From NCBI GenBank assembly GCA_003298465.1, contig QNGA01000015.1, positions 1 through 64,000 on the forward strand: DNA of 64,000 bases. The letters are read 5' to 3'. A program made the position numbers and the translations under genes. Of the stretch, positions 9,414-17,817 are shown piece by piece; position 1 is the stretch's first letter; every line of letters starts with the position of its first letter. The notes below the pieces were generated by a model that was not told the DNA's origin, ran no database searches, and worked only from the letters and a program-made list of their open reading frames with translations. The stretch is from a halophilic archaeon. GTDB lineage: Archaea; Halobacteriota; Halobacteria; Halobacteriales; Haladaptataceae.

Positions 9414-9462
9414 CTCAAGGAGCGAACGAAGTGAGCGAGTAGTCCGGGGGCTCCACCTTGAG
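9414..9462. repeat. Inverted repeat upstream of tnpB remnant (possible left end)
   Basis: Arms CTCAAGG (9414-9420) and CCTTGAG (9456-9462) flank a purine-rich segment upstream of the tnpB start. The position fits the left end of the same IS605-type element, but no tnpA is seen and the exact end is unclear. Confidence 0.35.
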
Positions 9463-9678
9463 TTATGCTGAAACGGGCGGCAGCAAGCGTGCTCTCACCA
9501 CTGGATTGGCGGGGAAATCGGATTAACCAGTTCCTCTCGAAGCATGAGAAGGTCTGTTTGCAATCGTTCAACTAAACGACGGTCAGCAAATCACGCGCTC
9601 TCAACTAATCAATTCCGGCGAATTTAAACATACCAAAAAGATTTTAGTATGAAGGTGACATTCTCTAGTCGGAGACCA

Positions 9679-9969
9679 ATGTACGATCTGACTGGCTTTC
9701 AACGTGACCTGCTGTACGTCGTCAACGGCTTAGACGACCCACACGGCCTCGCGATTAAAGATGAACTCGACGGCTACTATGAAGAGGACGTCCACCATGG
9801 GCGTTTATATCCCAACCTGGATACACTCGTCGAGAAAGGGCTTGTCGAGAAGGGTGAGATAGACGACCGAACGAACGTTTATACGCTTACTCGCCGTGGC
9901 AAGCGAGAAATCGAGGCACGCAACAACTGGGAACAGCAGTATCTCGACCAGGACGCTCCGACAGCCTGA
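9679..9969 (+). CDS. PadR-family winged-helix transcriptional regulator
   Basis: This 96-residue protein consists almost entirely of one winged-helix domain. It has MYDLTGFQRDLLYVV, HGLAIKDELDGYYEEDVHHGRLYPNL (a recognition helix with the PadR-like RLYPNLDTL motif) and the wing TNVYTLTRRGKREIEAR. It is probably a dimeric DNA-binding regulator that responds to a small molecule or to another domain. The ATG at 9679 fits the family; an in-frame ATG at 9649 adds 10 residues. A TATA-like AAAGATTTTAGTATG lies just before 9649, so transcripts may start there. The target is unknown. Confidence 0.85.
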   Translation: MYDLTGFQRDLLYVVNGLDDPHGLAIKDELDGYYEEDVHHGRLYPNLDTLVEKGLVEKGEIDDRTNVYTLTRRGKREIEARNNWEQQYLDQDAPTA

Positions 9970-10028
9970 CAAACTCGCTCTATAGCCGTCCGTTCGATTG
10001 GCTGCTAGAAGCTAGTATCTCGGGCTGC

Positions 10029-10172
10029 TTAGAGGAGTTGACGTCCACAATGAGGGCATGTGTCTTGCTGTTGTTCTACTGTTTCACCGCATCCAGGACA
10101 CTCGAACTCAATATCTGTGAAAAGCAGCGAATTATTTCGAAATGCCGTCCAGAGATCCGCTATCTTACCCAT
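10029..10172 (-). CDS. CPxCG-type mini zinc-finger protein, 47 aa
   Basis: This short reading frame runs from ATG 10172 to TAA 10029. It encodes a 47-residue protein with two zinc knuckles, CPGCG (residues 25-29) and CPHCG (39-43), preceded by an amphipathic N-terminus (MGKIADLWTAF). This is the layout of the haloarchaeal CPxCG-related small zinc-finger proteins, several of which affect motility, biofilm or stress in Haloferax. Specific function here is unknown. It lies convergent to the PadR gene, 59 nt from its end. Confidence 0.75.
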   Translation of the reverse strand: MGKIADLWTAFRNNSLLFTDIEFECPGCGETVEQQQDTCPHCGRQLL

Positions 10173-10279
10173 ACCTCGTGGCTATCAACGGTCCATCTAT
10201 AGGCCTTCTGGTGAGGGGAGACACTAGTTGAAATCCTCCCCGCGTAAACGTGGAGGACTCCAGAGTGGTGGGAGTTTTA

Positions 10280-10499
10280 GGATTGCAGTCTAAGGAGCAG
10301 AGGTCGTGTTCTGCGAGGCTGTCGTGCAGTTCGTCTTGGGCGGTTTCGTCAGCGAGGTACTCATCCGGGAGAGGTGGTCGTCGCCGGGATTCCCACTACA
10401 GCCGAGTTCGACAGTTCCGACCTCAAGACCGGAAAGGTACTCAAGCGTTTCGTCGAGCGGCTGATCGCTGAGGAGCACCGGCAAGACACCGATGTCCAT
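10280..10499 (-). pseudogene. N-terminal stub of sugar-phosphate isomerase/epimerase, frameshifted
   Basis: Starting at ATG 10499 the frame encodes MDIGVLPVLLSDQPLDETLE followed by VGTVELGC and GNPGDDHLS, the first strand, helix and second strand of haloarchaeal xylose-isomerase-like TIM-barrel proteins (normally about 250-330 residues). After about residue 44 a one-base shift moves the continuation (DEYLADETAQDELHDSLAEH) into another frame. Homology stops near 10280 at a sequence resembling a mobile-element end (TCCTCCACG...GGGAGGAT). The gene is dead. Its partner stub is the oxidoreductase tail at 12911. Confidence 0.75.
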
Positions 10500-10541
10500 A
10501 CAGAACCCACTACGATTGCCCGAATAAAATTTCAGGTCGTT

Positions 10542-11636
10542 TTAGGTCCCAGTTGGATCCGCTCCACGGCGCGCGTGTCCGGCCCGTTTGTCTATCGGGT
10601 CTTCGAGGTCGCCCATGACCTCCTCGAGGGCGTCCGTCGAGGTCAGGAGACCGACGATCTCGCCGCCCTCGGTGACGAGGGCGAGCTCCTGATTTTCCGC
10701 CTGGAAGCGGTCGATGGCGTCGCTGATTTCCTCGTCGGCTGGCAGCGTCATCGGCGACGCGGCGATGTCCGCGAAGCCGACTTCGCCGCTCATGAGGTCC
10801 TCGAAATGGTTCGTGATCGTCGGGAGATAGACGACCCCGCGGAAGTCGTCTACGTCCTCGCCGACCAGTGGGTAGCGAGAGTGGGAGTGTTTCTCGACGA
10901 GCGCGAGGTTCTCTTCGGGGGCGTTCTCGGTCGAGAGCGCGACGATCTCCTCGTGTGGAACCATGATCGCTTCGACCGGGATCTCGCCAACGGCTAGCGC
11001 GCTCATCACCTCCTGCCGGCGTTCTTCGGGAACGTTTCCCTCTTCGAGGGCCGAGCCGAAGCGCTTGTAGAGGCCCGCACGACCCTGCATGACGTCCTCC
11101 TCGGTTTCGAGCCATGCGCCGGTCATCTCGACGCCGAACAACGAAAGCGTCCATTTCGCCGCCCCATCTCCAAACTGGATGACCGGCCAGATGACCCGCG
11201 TCCACCAGTACAGCGGCGTCGCACAGTACCGACAGACCTGTTTCGAGCGCTCGACGCCGAGATAGGTAGGGGTCTGCTCGCCGTGGGTGAGGTGGAGGAG
11301 GTTGACGATGAGAAACGCTAGGATGGCCCCTGCGCCGACCGATGCGAGAACGGTACCACCGAACAACGGCTCGAAGATGGCTGTGAGCGCGGGTTCGGCG
11401 ACGATACCGACCGCGATGCTCGAGAACGTAATCCCGATCTGACAGCTGGTCAAATAAATCTCTAAATTCTGAGTCATCTCCCAGGCGCGTTCGAGACCGG
11501 GTTCCATGAACTCAGCTTCGGAATACTGTCGGGCGCGGGTCAGCGCGAACTCGATGGCGACGAAAAATCCGTTGGCGAGAATAAGCAACAGACCGGCAAT
11601 AAGCCTGATCGAGACTTCGAGCGCAGTCATCGCCAT
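10542..11636 (-). CDS. CNNM/CorC-type membrane protein with CBS pair (downstream copy)
   Basis: This 364-residue protein has an N-terminal DUF21 (CNNM) transmembrane domain of about four helices (residues 8-150, with the motif LILANGFFVAIEFALTRAR and GIVAEPALTAIFEPL). A cytosolic CBS pair follows (about 215-345, with PVEAIMVPHEEI, RYPLVGEDVDDFRGVVYL and a second CBS near VGLLTSTDALEEV). The family includes Mg2+/Co2+ efflux proteins and was formerly annotated as hemolysin-like; a role in divalent-cation export regulated by nucleotides is likely. It is about three-quarters identical to the copy 90 nt upstream, so this is a tandem duplication. The C-terminus diverges after the CBS domain. Confidence 0.88.
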   Translation of the reverse strand: MAMTALEVSIRLIAGLLLILANGFFVAIEFALTRARQYSEAEFMEPGLERAWEMTQNLEIYLTSCQIGITFSSIAVGIVAEPALTAIFEPLFGGTVLASVGAGAILAFLIVNLLHLTHGEQTPTYLGVERSKQVCRYCATPLYWWTRVIWPVIQFGDGAAKWTLSLFGVEMTGAWLETEEDVMQGRAGLYKRFGSALEEGNVPEERRQEVMSALAVGEIPVEAIMVPHEEIVALSTENAPEENLALVEKHSHSRYPLVGEDVDDFRGVVYLPTITNHFEDLMSGEVGFADIAASPMTLPADEEISDAIDRFQAENQELALVTEGGEIVGLLTSTDALEEVMGDLEDPIDKRAGHARRGADPTGT

Positions 11637-11726
11637 TGCAAGTTATTTGAATGGCAACACGGAAAAACAGTTTGTCTGCGAACCGATTCTTCGCGCTATG
11701 ACGAATACCGTTCTCACGGAGGTGTC

Positions 11727-12833
11727 TCAAACCGGGTCGTTTTGGGAGTCTAGTCCCGATGCGTCATCCCCGCGTTGTTCGCGCTGGTAGACGTCAATGG
11801 GGTCTTCGAGTCCGCCCATCACTTCCTCGAAGGCGTCTGTCGAGGTTAGCAGGCCGACGACCCGTCCCTCCTCAGTGACGAGGGCGAGTTCCTGATTTTC
11901 CGCTTGGAAGCGGTCGATGGCGTCGCTGATTTCCTCGTCGGCTGGCAGCGTCATCGACGGCTCAGCGAGGTCTTCGATATCGACGTCGCCGTTTTTGAAC
12001 GCCTCGAACTGGTTTGTGACCGCCGCGAGGTAAACGACTCCTCGGAAATCGTCGATATCCTCGCCAACCAGCGGAAAGCGGAGATGTGGATGCTCCTCGA
12101 TGACCGCGAGGTTTTCCTCGGGGGTGTTCTCGGTCGAGAGTGCGGCGATTTCCTCGCGCGGCACCATGCAGTCACGGATGGGGATTTCCTCGACCACCAG
12201 CGCATTCATCACTTCCTGACGACGCTCTTCGGGAACCTCGCTGTCGTCGAGCATCGACCCGAGCTGTCGGTGGAGGTCTGTCCGCCCCTTAATGTCCTCG
12301 CCGTCGGATTCGAGCCACGCGCCGGTCATCTCGACGCCGAACAGCGAAAGCGTCCATTTCGCCACCCAGTCACCGACGCGGAGAATCGGTCGAATGACCC
12401 TCGTGAACCAATACAGCGGCGTTGCGCCGTAGCGGCAGACCTGTTTCGAACGCTCGACGCCGAGGTAGGTGGGGGCCTGTTCGCCATAGACCTTGTGTAC
12501 CAGGCTCACAATGATGTACGCCAAGATCACGCCCGCGCCAATCGACGCGAGAACCGTCCCACCGAACAACGGCTCGAACAGCGCTGCGAGCGCGGGTTCG
12601 GCGACGATACCCAGTGCAATGCTAGCGGCGGTGATGCCGACCTGACACCCGGTGAGATAGATTTCGAGTTCCTCGGTCATCTCCCAGGCGCGTTCGAGAC
12701 CGGGTTCCATGAACTCCGCTTTGGGATACTGTCGGGCGCGGGTCAGCGCGAACTCGATGGTGACAAAAAACCCGTTAACGAGAATCAACGCGGCACCCGC
12801 GACGAGACGGAGGAGTACTTCGGGTGCTTGCAT
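11727..12833 (-). CDS. CNNM/CorC-type membrane protein with CBS pair (upstream copy)
   Basis: This 368-residue tandem paralogue of the following gene has a DUF21 domain with LILVNGFFVTIEFALTRAR and a CBS pair with IRDCMVPREEIAAL and RFPLVGEDIDDFRGVVYL. The start at ATG 12833 (MQAPEVLLRL) matches the partner; a longer frame to 12884 is probably spurious. The two genes are co-directional with 90 nt between them and probably form one unit. Likely function is divalent-cation (Mg2+) efflux or its control, by family only. The pair is flanked by stubs of a sugar-catabolic operon, which suggests insertion into it. Confidence 0.88.
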   Translation of the reverse strand: MQAPEVLLRLVAGAALILVNGFFVTIEFALTRARQYPKAEFMEPGLERAWEMTEELEIYLTGCQVGITAASIALGIVAEPALAALFEPLFGGTVLASIGAGVILAYIIVSLVHKVYGEQAPTYLGVERSKQVCRYGATPLYWFTRVIRPILRVGDWVAKWTLSLFGVEMTGAWLESDGEDIKGRTDLHRQLGSMLDDSEVPEERRQEVMNALVVEEIPIRDCMVPREEIAALSTENTPEENLAVIEEHPHLRFPLVGEDIDDFRGVVYLAAVTNQFEAFKNGDVDIEDLAEPSMTLPADEEISDAIDRFQAENQELALVTEEGRVVGLLTSTDAFEEVMGGLEDPIDVYQREQRGDDASGLDSQNDPV

Positions 12834-12910
12834 GCAGTATAGATCCATCGATACGGCGTTGAGACAAAAAAGCAATGGGGGCAAACGGACACTACTATCG
12901 AGTGGACCGC

Positions 12911-13024
12911 TCAGTCGAGTCTGACCGCTCGTCCGGTCTCCGAGGAGCGATAGATGGCCTCTATGACGCGCTGGACGGTGAGATCTTCTTCAAGCGTATT
13001 TCGCTCCGGTGGGCCACGAGGCAT
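12911..13024 (-). pseudogene. C-terminal stub of Gfo/Idh/MocA-family oxidoreductase
   Basis: The last 37 codons read PRGPPERNTLEEDLTVQRVI and EAIYRSSETGRAVRLD followed by TGA. This tail is typical of haloarchaeal Gfo/Idh/MocA sugar dehydrogenases. Upstream of about 13030 the frame loses all resemblance, so only the end of the gene remains. In related genomes such a gene is often followed directly by a sugar isomerase/epimerase; here the N-terminal stub of that partner lies 2.4 kb further on, beyond the two CNNM genes. Confidence 0.65.
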
Positions 13025-13441
13025 TCCAAACGATGGTCTTCGGCGACGCTGTGCTGAGCGTCGGCGTGCAGGGAGTCCTAAGGCCTGCTGTCCTAAAACT
13101 AACCGGAATCGAAGAATAGAGAGATTCAGATTCGTCCCCCTACTGTTATACTCACAGATCAACCGAGCAAACGGACTTGGTTTGCTGAATCAATTCTCTG
13201 TCTCCAGCACACCGATCTCAATAGGTGAGCGATTTGTGGCGGTGAAATTCAAATAAAAATCAACCGCTCGGCTGAAGCAATAGCACATCCTGATCATTGC
13301 CAGAATTGGCATTTTGAATACCAGCGCAAAGTCAGGACGGGTAATCCGCTCAGTCTCCCCCAAGTTCCCAGTATCACGACATCATCCGGTATATCTGACT
13401 CGGGGTTACGCTTTTTGCCGTTCAGCCACGAAGCCCTCGAC
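13025..13441. other. Intergenic region, no gene seen
   Basis: No coding frame with a haloarchaeal composition and no clear repeat is visible between the oxidoreductase stub and the UspA gene. Confidence 0.4.
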
Positions 13442-13873
13442 ATGTACCGCGACATTCTTATCCCGACGGATGGATCTGATGCGAGCGTAACAGCACTGGA
13501 CCATGGGATGGAAATCGCGTCGAGTATGGATGCCAAGGTGCATCTCCTGCACGTTGTAGATGTTGGGACGGAGATGTCCGCATCCGGCGTTGGCGACATC
13601 GCGGATGACCTCACCGAAGCACTTGATCAAGAAGTGGAAGAGGCACTCAATCAGGCTGAGCAAATGGCCGATGAGGCCGGAGTTACGTCCGAACGAGCCG
13701 TTCTCGAAGGATTTCCAGAAGACGCAATACCCCAGTATAGCGCCGATAATGGGATCGACCTGATCGTGATCGGAGAAAGCGAGGATTCGACCCTCACAGA
13801 ACAACTCTTCGGGAGCACGACGGAGGACGTTCTCGAGTCGGTGACTACCTCTGTTCTGGTCGCTCGGAAATGA
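13442..13873 (+). CDS. Universal stress protein (UspA family), single domain
   Basis: This 143-residue single UspA domain begins with MYRDILIPTDGS, followed by the VHLLHVVDVG strand and DLIVIGESEDSTL near the nucleotide-binding loop. The usual G-2x-G-9x-G(S/T) ATP motif is degenerate here: only the final LFGST is kept, so it may not bind ATP in the classical way. It is the first of three UspA genes spread over 3.2 kb, all on the same strand. The ATG at 13442 is preferred over the in-frame one at 13415. Confidence 0.88.
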   Translation: MYRDILIPTDGSDASVTALDHGMEIASSMDAKVHLLHVVDVGTEMSASGVGDIADDLTEALDQEVEEALNQAEQMADEAGVTSERAVLEGFPEDAIPQYSADNGIDLIVIGESEDSTLTEQLFGSTTEDVLESVTTSVLVARK

Positions 13874-14107
13874 GTCCCGCTCGTAGAAACTACCGTTATC
13901 GCACCAGTCCGTCAGAGAATGAGAACCATCCACGGGGAATTGGCCCTTCAGACGAGGATTCAAGGCGAAACCGGTAGACCGGGACTCCGATTCAAATTTG
14001 GCAGTGCTTTCGTCAGTCTGTACGTGAATCAAACACATCGACTCTACCCAACCCGTCGGGAATCAGCTGTTGCTAAGTCGTGGAGACAGCACTGGTGCTC
14101 CGATCGC

Positions 14108-14503
14108 TCACAGATTCGTCGTCGTGCGCGTATTGCGGATAAACTGGATAATGGCGGCGAGGAGGATGAGACAGATGACGATCATTGCACCCTGTGAAAC
14201 GGCCGCAATAACCGAGTCGACTGATTCGCCGGTCAGCAACGCGATGATAGCTGGAATCCCCCGCGTCGATCCCAGCACTCCGAGTACTGCCAGCAGGCCG
14301 ATCCCGTAGGCAGCGAGCCGTTGTCGGTCTGGCTGCTGGCGACCCACCATGCCCAAGATGGCGATGAGAACGCCGAAGAGTGCCGGAATGAGCGCTGTGA
14401 TGCTCGCGAAGTCGGAGAGGACGTACGCACCGACGCCCAAGACCACGAGTGCGATTCCGAGCACGAGGCTCAACATGAATGCAGACGTCCTTGGATTCGC
14501 CAT
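14108..14503 (-). CDS. Hypothetical four-helix membrane protein
   Basis: A 131-residue protein from ATG 14503 with four hydrophobic segments (about residues 8-30, 33-52, 63-85 and 95-122) and a short basic C-terminus. It looks like haloarchaeal small integral membrane proteins with no assigned role. The N-terminus MANPRTSAFMLSLVLGIAL is a clean membrane-insertion start; the longer open frame upstream to 14767 is basic and overlaps the UspA gene, so it is rejected. It is divergent from the tandem-UspA gene at 14674. Confidence 0.65.
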   Translation of the reverse strand: MANPRTSAFMLSLVLGIALVVLGVGAYVLSDFASITALIPALFGVLIAILGMVGRQQPDRQRLAAYGIGLLAVLGVLGSTRGIPAIIALLTGESVDSVIAAVSQGAMIVICLILLAAIIQFIRNTRTTTNL

Positions 14504-14673
14504 ACATGGAACCCTGTGTGGAACAGGTGTATAGTTTTCTAAACTAAACCGGCCGGATGCTCCTTCAACTAGTCCGAACATGATTGGTTCAGTCATTGCA
14601 TGAGAAGGGAAATGGGAACGGCCAACAATGATTTTTCGAGCGTTGATGACCATGAGAGTGCTAGTGGCTGACC

Positions 14674-15537
14674 ATGTTCGAGACCATTCTCGTTCCGATT
14701 GATGGGAGTGATAGTGCCAAGCGCGCCGCCGTAGTCGGACGTGAGTTCGCACAGCCCTACGATGCACGTCTTCACGTACTCCATGTCCTCGAAGATCAAT
14801 CGCGTCTTCCCGGCCGAGGAGGTGACCAGACCCCGGAAGAGAAAGGCCGCGAAATTCTCGACGAGATTGTAGAGCTCACTGCTGGGAGCAATATCGAGAT
14901 CGATACGCATCTGGTAGAGGGGCAGCCTCACGAAACCATCACAGAGCACGCGAATGAGACTAACAGTGACCTCATTGTGATGGGCCGTCACGGCCGGAGT
15001 GGACTGCGAGAACGCCTCCTCGGGACAGTCACCGACCGCGTGTTGCGACAGACCAGTGCTCCGGTGCTAACTATTCCTGGTGAGGTCAGCGAGCGCTCCA
15101 CTGGCACGTATGAAAATATTCTCATCACGACGGACGGCAGTGAGAACGCCGAACAGGCGGCCCCCTACGGTGAGGATATCGCACAGCACTTCGAGTCTAC
15201 ACTCCACCTACTCAACGTGGTCGACGTCCAAGCTGAGGCCGGGACGTTCGACGCTGGTGGCGTGTCAGAGGACTTTATTGAAGAGCTTGAAACGGAGGGG
15301 CAAGAAGCTGTGGAGCGACTCGCCCAGCAGATCAATGACGTTAACGTGCCGGTGCAGTCAGCCGTAGTGCGAGGAGAGTCACAAGACGCTATTAGAGATT
15401 ACGCTGCCGAGAATGATATCGACCTGATCGTCATGGCGTCCGAGGGAGAATCAAACCTGGCCAGCCAGTCGCTGGGGAGCGTCACGGACCGCATTGTCCG
15501 CACTGTGGACGTGCCAGTACTCGTCGTCTTCCAATAG
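14674..15537 (+). CDS. Tandem UspA-domain universal stress protein
   Basis: This 287-residue protein has two UspA domains (about 1-140 and 147-287). The first has the full nucleotide-binding loop (MGRHGRSGLRERLLGT, the G-2x-G-9x-G(T) pattern). The second has MASEGESNLASQSLGS, slightly altered. It is probably a soluble ATP-binding stress protein with an internal pseudo-dimer. It begins at ATG 14674 (MFETILVPIDGSDS). Neighbouring UspA genes on the same strand suggest local duplication. Confidence 0.9.
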   Translation: MFETILVPIDGSDSAKRAAVVGREFAQPYDARLHVLHVLEDQSRLPGRGGDQTPEEKGREILDEIVELTAGSNIEIDTHLVEGQPHETITEHANETNSDLIVMGRHGRSGLRERLLGTVTDRVLRQTSAPVLTIPGEVSERSTGTYENILITTDGSENAEQAAPYGEDIAQHFESTLHLLNVVDVQAEAGTFDAGGVSEDFIEELETEGQEAVERLAQQINDVNVPVQSAVVRGESQDAIRDYAAENDIDLIVMASEGESNLASQSLGSVTDRIVRTVDVPVLVVFQ

Positions 15538-15538
15538 C

Positions 15539-15664
15539 ACGGACGACCAACTGTGGGAGGAAGTGCGAGAAGAACGTCTCGCCTTCCGAGGTGGGGATGT
15601 CATACAGAACCAGGAGGAACCAGGTGGCGGAACACTCACGTTCAACAATCCTACTTACTCCTAG
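15539..15664 (+). pseudogene. Possible C-terminal remnant of an unidentified gene
   Basis: A 41-codon stretch ending at TAG 15662-15664 reads DDQLWEEVREERLAF, RGGDVIQNQEEPGGG and TLTFNNPTYS. Its acidic, low-basic composition is that of a haloarchaeal protein end rather than of random DNA, but there is no start and it begins directly after the UspA stop. It may be the tail of a gene lost when the UspA genes expanded. The family is not recognised. Confidence 0.3.
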
Positions 15665-15768
15665 GAGCCGCATCGGCATACCTTCCTTCGCTACCTGCTC
15701 AACAAAGTGGCGTTCTGAACAGAGGCAAACTAATTAGCGGGCTCGCCTCGTGGTTCATGGTAACACGC

Positions 15769-16638
15769 ATGTACGAGGATATCCTACTTCCGTTCGATGC
15801 CACCGAGGGAGCAACGGACGTACTCCATCACGCCGGCGAAATTGCACACTGGGCCGATGCCACGATTCACATCCTCTACGTGGCCGACACCACCCGTGAC
15901 AGCGTCACCGTCGTTGAGGGGCACCTTGTGGACGCACTCGTTCAAGAGGGAGAGGAGATCGTCGAGGAAGCTGAGGAAACACTGCGCACCCTCGGAGTCG
16001 ACTATGAGTCCGACGTCGTCCAAGGGAATCCAGCGCCGACGATCGTCGAGTACGCTGAACGCTACGAACACGATCTAATCGTGATGCCAACGCACGGTCG
16101 GGAAGGAATCTCCCGATATCTCCTCGGGAGTATATCCGAGAAGGTCGTCCGTCTATCTCCGGTACCTGTTCTCACGGCTCGGATGCAACCCGACGAACAG
16201 TTCGCGTTCCCCTACGAAAATATCCTTATTCCCACAGACGGGAGTGCGAGCGCCACTCACGCCGCCCGCCACGGGCTTTCGCTTGCGACAGCCTTCGATG
16301 CAACCGTGCACGTCCTATCCGTTGTCGACGATACGTCACTCGGGCCGGATATTCGGTCAACTATTTCGGACCAGGAGCGTGAGCAGGCAGCGACCGACGC
16401 CGTCGACGATCTCGTCTCGAAGGCGGAGACATACGGCGTTGCGAACACTGTCCGACACGTCGAACACGGGGAACCTGTCAGGGAAATTCTCGACTGTATC
16501 GAGGCGAACGACATCCACGTTGTCGTGATGGGCACGACAGGGAGACGCAGGACCGACCGCATACTGCTCGGCAGCGTCGCCGAAAAGACTGTCCGGTCTG
16601 CACCAGTCCCGGTTATCACGGTCAGAAAGACGGACTAG
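15769..16638 (+). CDS. Tandem UspA-domain universal stress protein
   Basis: This 289-residue protein has two UspA domains (about 1-140 and 148-289), each with a good ATP loop: MPTHGREGISRYLLGS in the first and MGTTGRRRTDRILLGS in the second. Both follow G-2x-G-9x-G(S/T). The start at ATG 15769 (MYEDILLPFDA) aligns with other UspA proteins; an ATG four codons upstream (15757) is a possible alternative. The protein is cytosolic and probably acts in stress resistance; no partner is indicated. Confidence 0.9.
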   Translation: MYEDILLPFDATEGATDVLHHAGEIAHWADATIHILYVADTTRDSVTVVEGHLVDALVQEGEEIVEEAEETLRTLGVDYESDVVQGNPAPTIVEYAERYEHDLIVMPTHGREGISRYLLGSISEKVVRLSPVPVLTARMQPDEQFAFPYENILIPTDGSASATHAARHGLSLATAFDATVHVLSVVDDTSLGPDIRSTISDQEREQAATDAVDDLVSKAETYGVANTVRHVEHGEPVREILDCIEANDIHVVVMGTTGRRRTDRILLGSVAEKTVRSAPVPVITVRKTD

Positions 16639-16800
16639 CGGATTAGTGGGAAGCCATGATATCAACGACAATACATCCTGAATTATACTCCCCAGGGAAT
16701 GCCACTACTACAACCCCTGTCTCTTGCCTCCATTTCTCGTATCTAACATGACGCCACTAGTGAAGTGCCTACCACCGCAGTGGAAAACAAGAGATGAGGG

Positions 16801-17385
16801 CTATCCAGGGAGGAAAATGTTGATCACCGCAACGACGATACCAGCGATTCCCATTCGAATCCCCGCAACGTACCACCGCTGGCGCGAGATCGACGCCATG
16901 TAGGCGCCGAAGGCGAACAGCACGCCGCACGCGATGGCGACCGAGAGTGTCGTGGCCTGGAGTAACGAGAGTGCTGTCCCCTCGAACAGAAACGGGATGA
17001 GAGGCACCACAAGACCACATAATGGCCCAAATCCACTCATGAGAGCGTGAACGGCCTGATTACTGGTCTTGTTTCGCTCGATCTGCGTATTACTCAGGTC
17101 AGTAAGCATCGCGTCCTCGAGGTCGTGGAGTTCGGCACGCATCTCAGCGCGTTCAATCTCCCAGACACTCCAGACGCCTGAGGTCGTGAGACCGACAGCC
17201 CCGCCGAGGCCGATTGCAATCACCTGTGCTCCGTCAGAAACCCCCGAGAGGTACGCGCCGACGGTGACGCCGACGCTAGTCAGTGCGCCGTCGAACCCGT
17301 TTGAGACGAAGTATCGTCTTGCAATCGGCCCAATCCTGTCACTGATTCGTTCTGAGATCGACGCCGAGTTCGATTCTGCCCCCAT
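16801..17385 (-). CDS. VIT1/CCC1-family divalent metal transporter
   Basis: A 194-residue membrane protein with about five helices. The first helix contains VSNGFDGALTSVGVTVGAYLSG, the start of VIT1/CCC1 iron/manganese transporters. A soluble helical segment (about 85-118, with LHDLEDAMLTDLS) takes the place of the metal-binding domain. Family members export Fe2+ or Mn2+ from the cytosol, into vacuoles in eukaryotes; the substrate here is inferred. Its ATG overlaps the stop of the DUF211 gene (ATGA), so the two are co-transcribed and probably translationally coupled. Confidence 0.82.
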   Translation of the reverse strand: MGAESNSASISERISDRIGPIARRYFVSNGFDGALTSVGVTVGAYLSGVSDGAQVIAIGLGGAVGLTTSGVWSVWEIERAEMRAELHDLEDAMLTDLSNTQIERNKTSNQAVHALMSGFGPLCGLVVPLIPFLFEGTALSLLQATTLSVAIACGVLFAFGAYMASISRQRWYVAGIRMGIAGIVVAVINIFLPG

Positions 17386-17672
17386 CAGTCCTGAGGCGTG
17401 GGTGCATCCTCGACGAGATGCTCCCCACAGACGACCTGATCGACAGAGTGGATTGTCCCGCCAGCATCTTCGACAACTGCCTTGACATCGTCGTACTCGA
17501 TTGCGTCGCCCTCGAGAGTAAGTTTCAGGTTTTTCACTTCCTGGTCAAGTTCGATAAGCGTCGCATTGACAGCAGCAACGGTGTTTGTCTCTGCGACTTG
17601 TCGGGCGAAGTCGATGGTCGACGGTTCGTGCGGTTTCAGCACGTCGATAACTAACCGCTTGACAGGGGTCAT
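17385..17672 (-). CDS. DUF211 family protein
   Basis: This 95-residue protein matches DUF211. It opens with MTPVKRLVIDVLKPHEPS, continues with VNATLIELDQEVKNLKLTLEG, and ends near GGTIHSVDQVVCGE. The fold is a ferredoxin-like alpha/beta sandwich that forms oligomers in archaea; metal or small-molecule binding has been suggested but no role is established. It is the first gene of a two-gene unit with the VIT1-type transporter, so a role in metal handling is a reasonable guess from context. Confidence 0.85.
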   Translation of the reverse strand: MTPVKRLVIDVLKPHEPSTIDFARQVAETNTVAAVNATLIELDQEVKNLKLTLEGDAIEYDDVKAVVEDAGGTIHSVDQVVCGEHLVEDAPTPQD

Positions 17673-17726
17673 GGGACTAGGTACTAACTCTCGCTTTAAA
17701 AAGTCGCTTGTTAAAACGGGATAGCT

Positions 17727-17742
17727 GGCTCTGTTGAAATTC
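17727..17742. repeat. Possible IS5-type terminal inverted repeat, left
   Basis: GGCTCTGTTGAAATTC matches, at 12 of 16 positions, the inward-reading complement of the sequence at 19851-19866. It lies just outside the threonine-synthase-like gene. It could be an old IS end. Confidence 0.4.
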
Positions 17743-17817
17743 TATTGGTTCGATACCTTTCCCGCTGAAACAGCCGTTAGGTGGATGTGCGAACGTATCG
17801 GTGAGCGTACCGTCTGG

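Noticed and set aside
11904..12842. 312-codon frame on the plus strand
   Set aside because: Exact antisense of the upstream CNNM gene; its apparent length follows from the GC-rich codon pattern of that gene.
13406..14038. 210-codon minus-strand frame
   Set aside because: Antisense to the UspA gene, with no recognisable domain.
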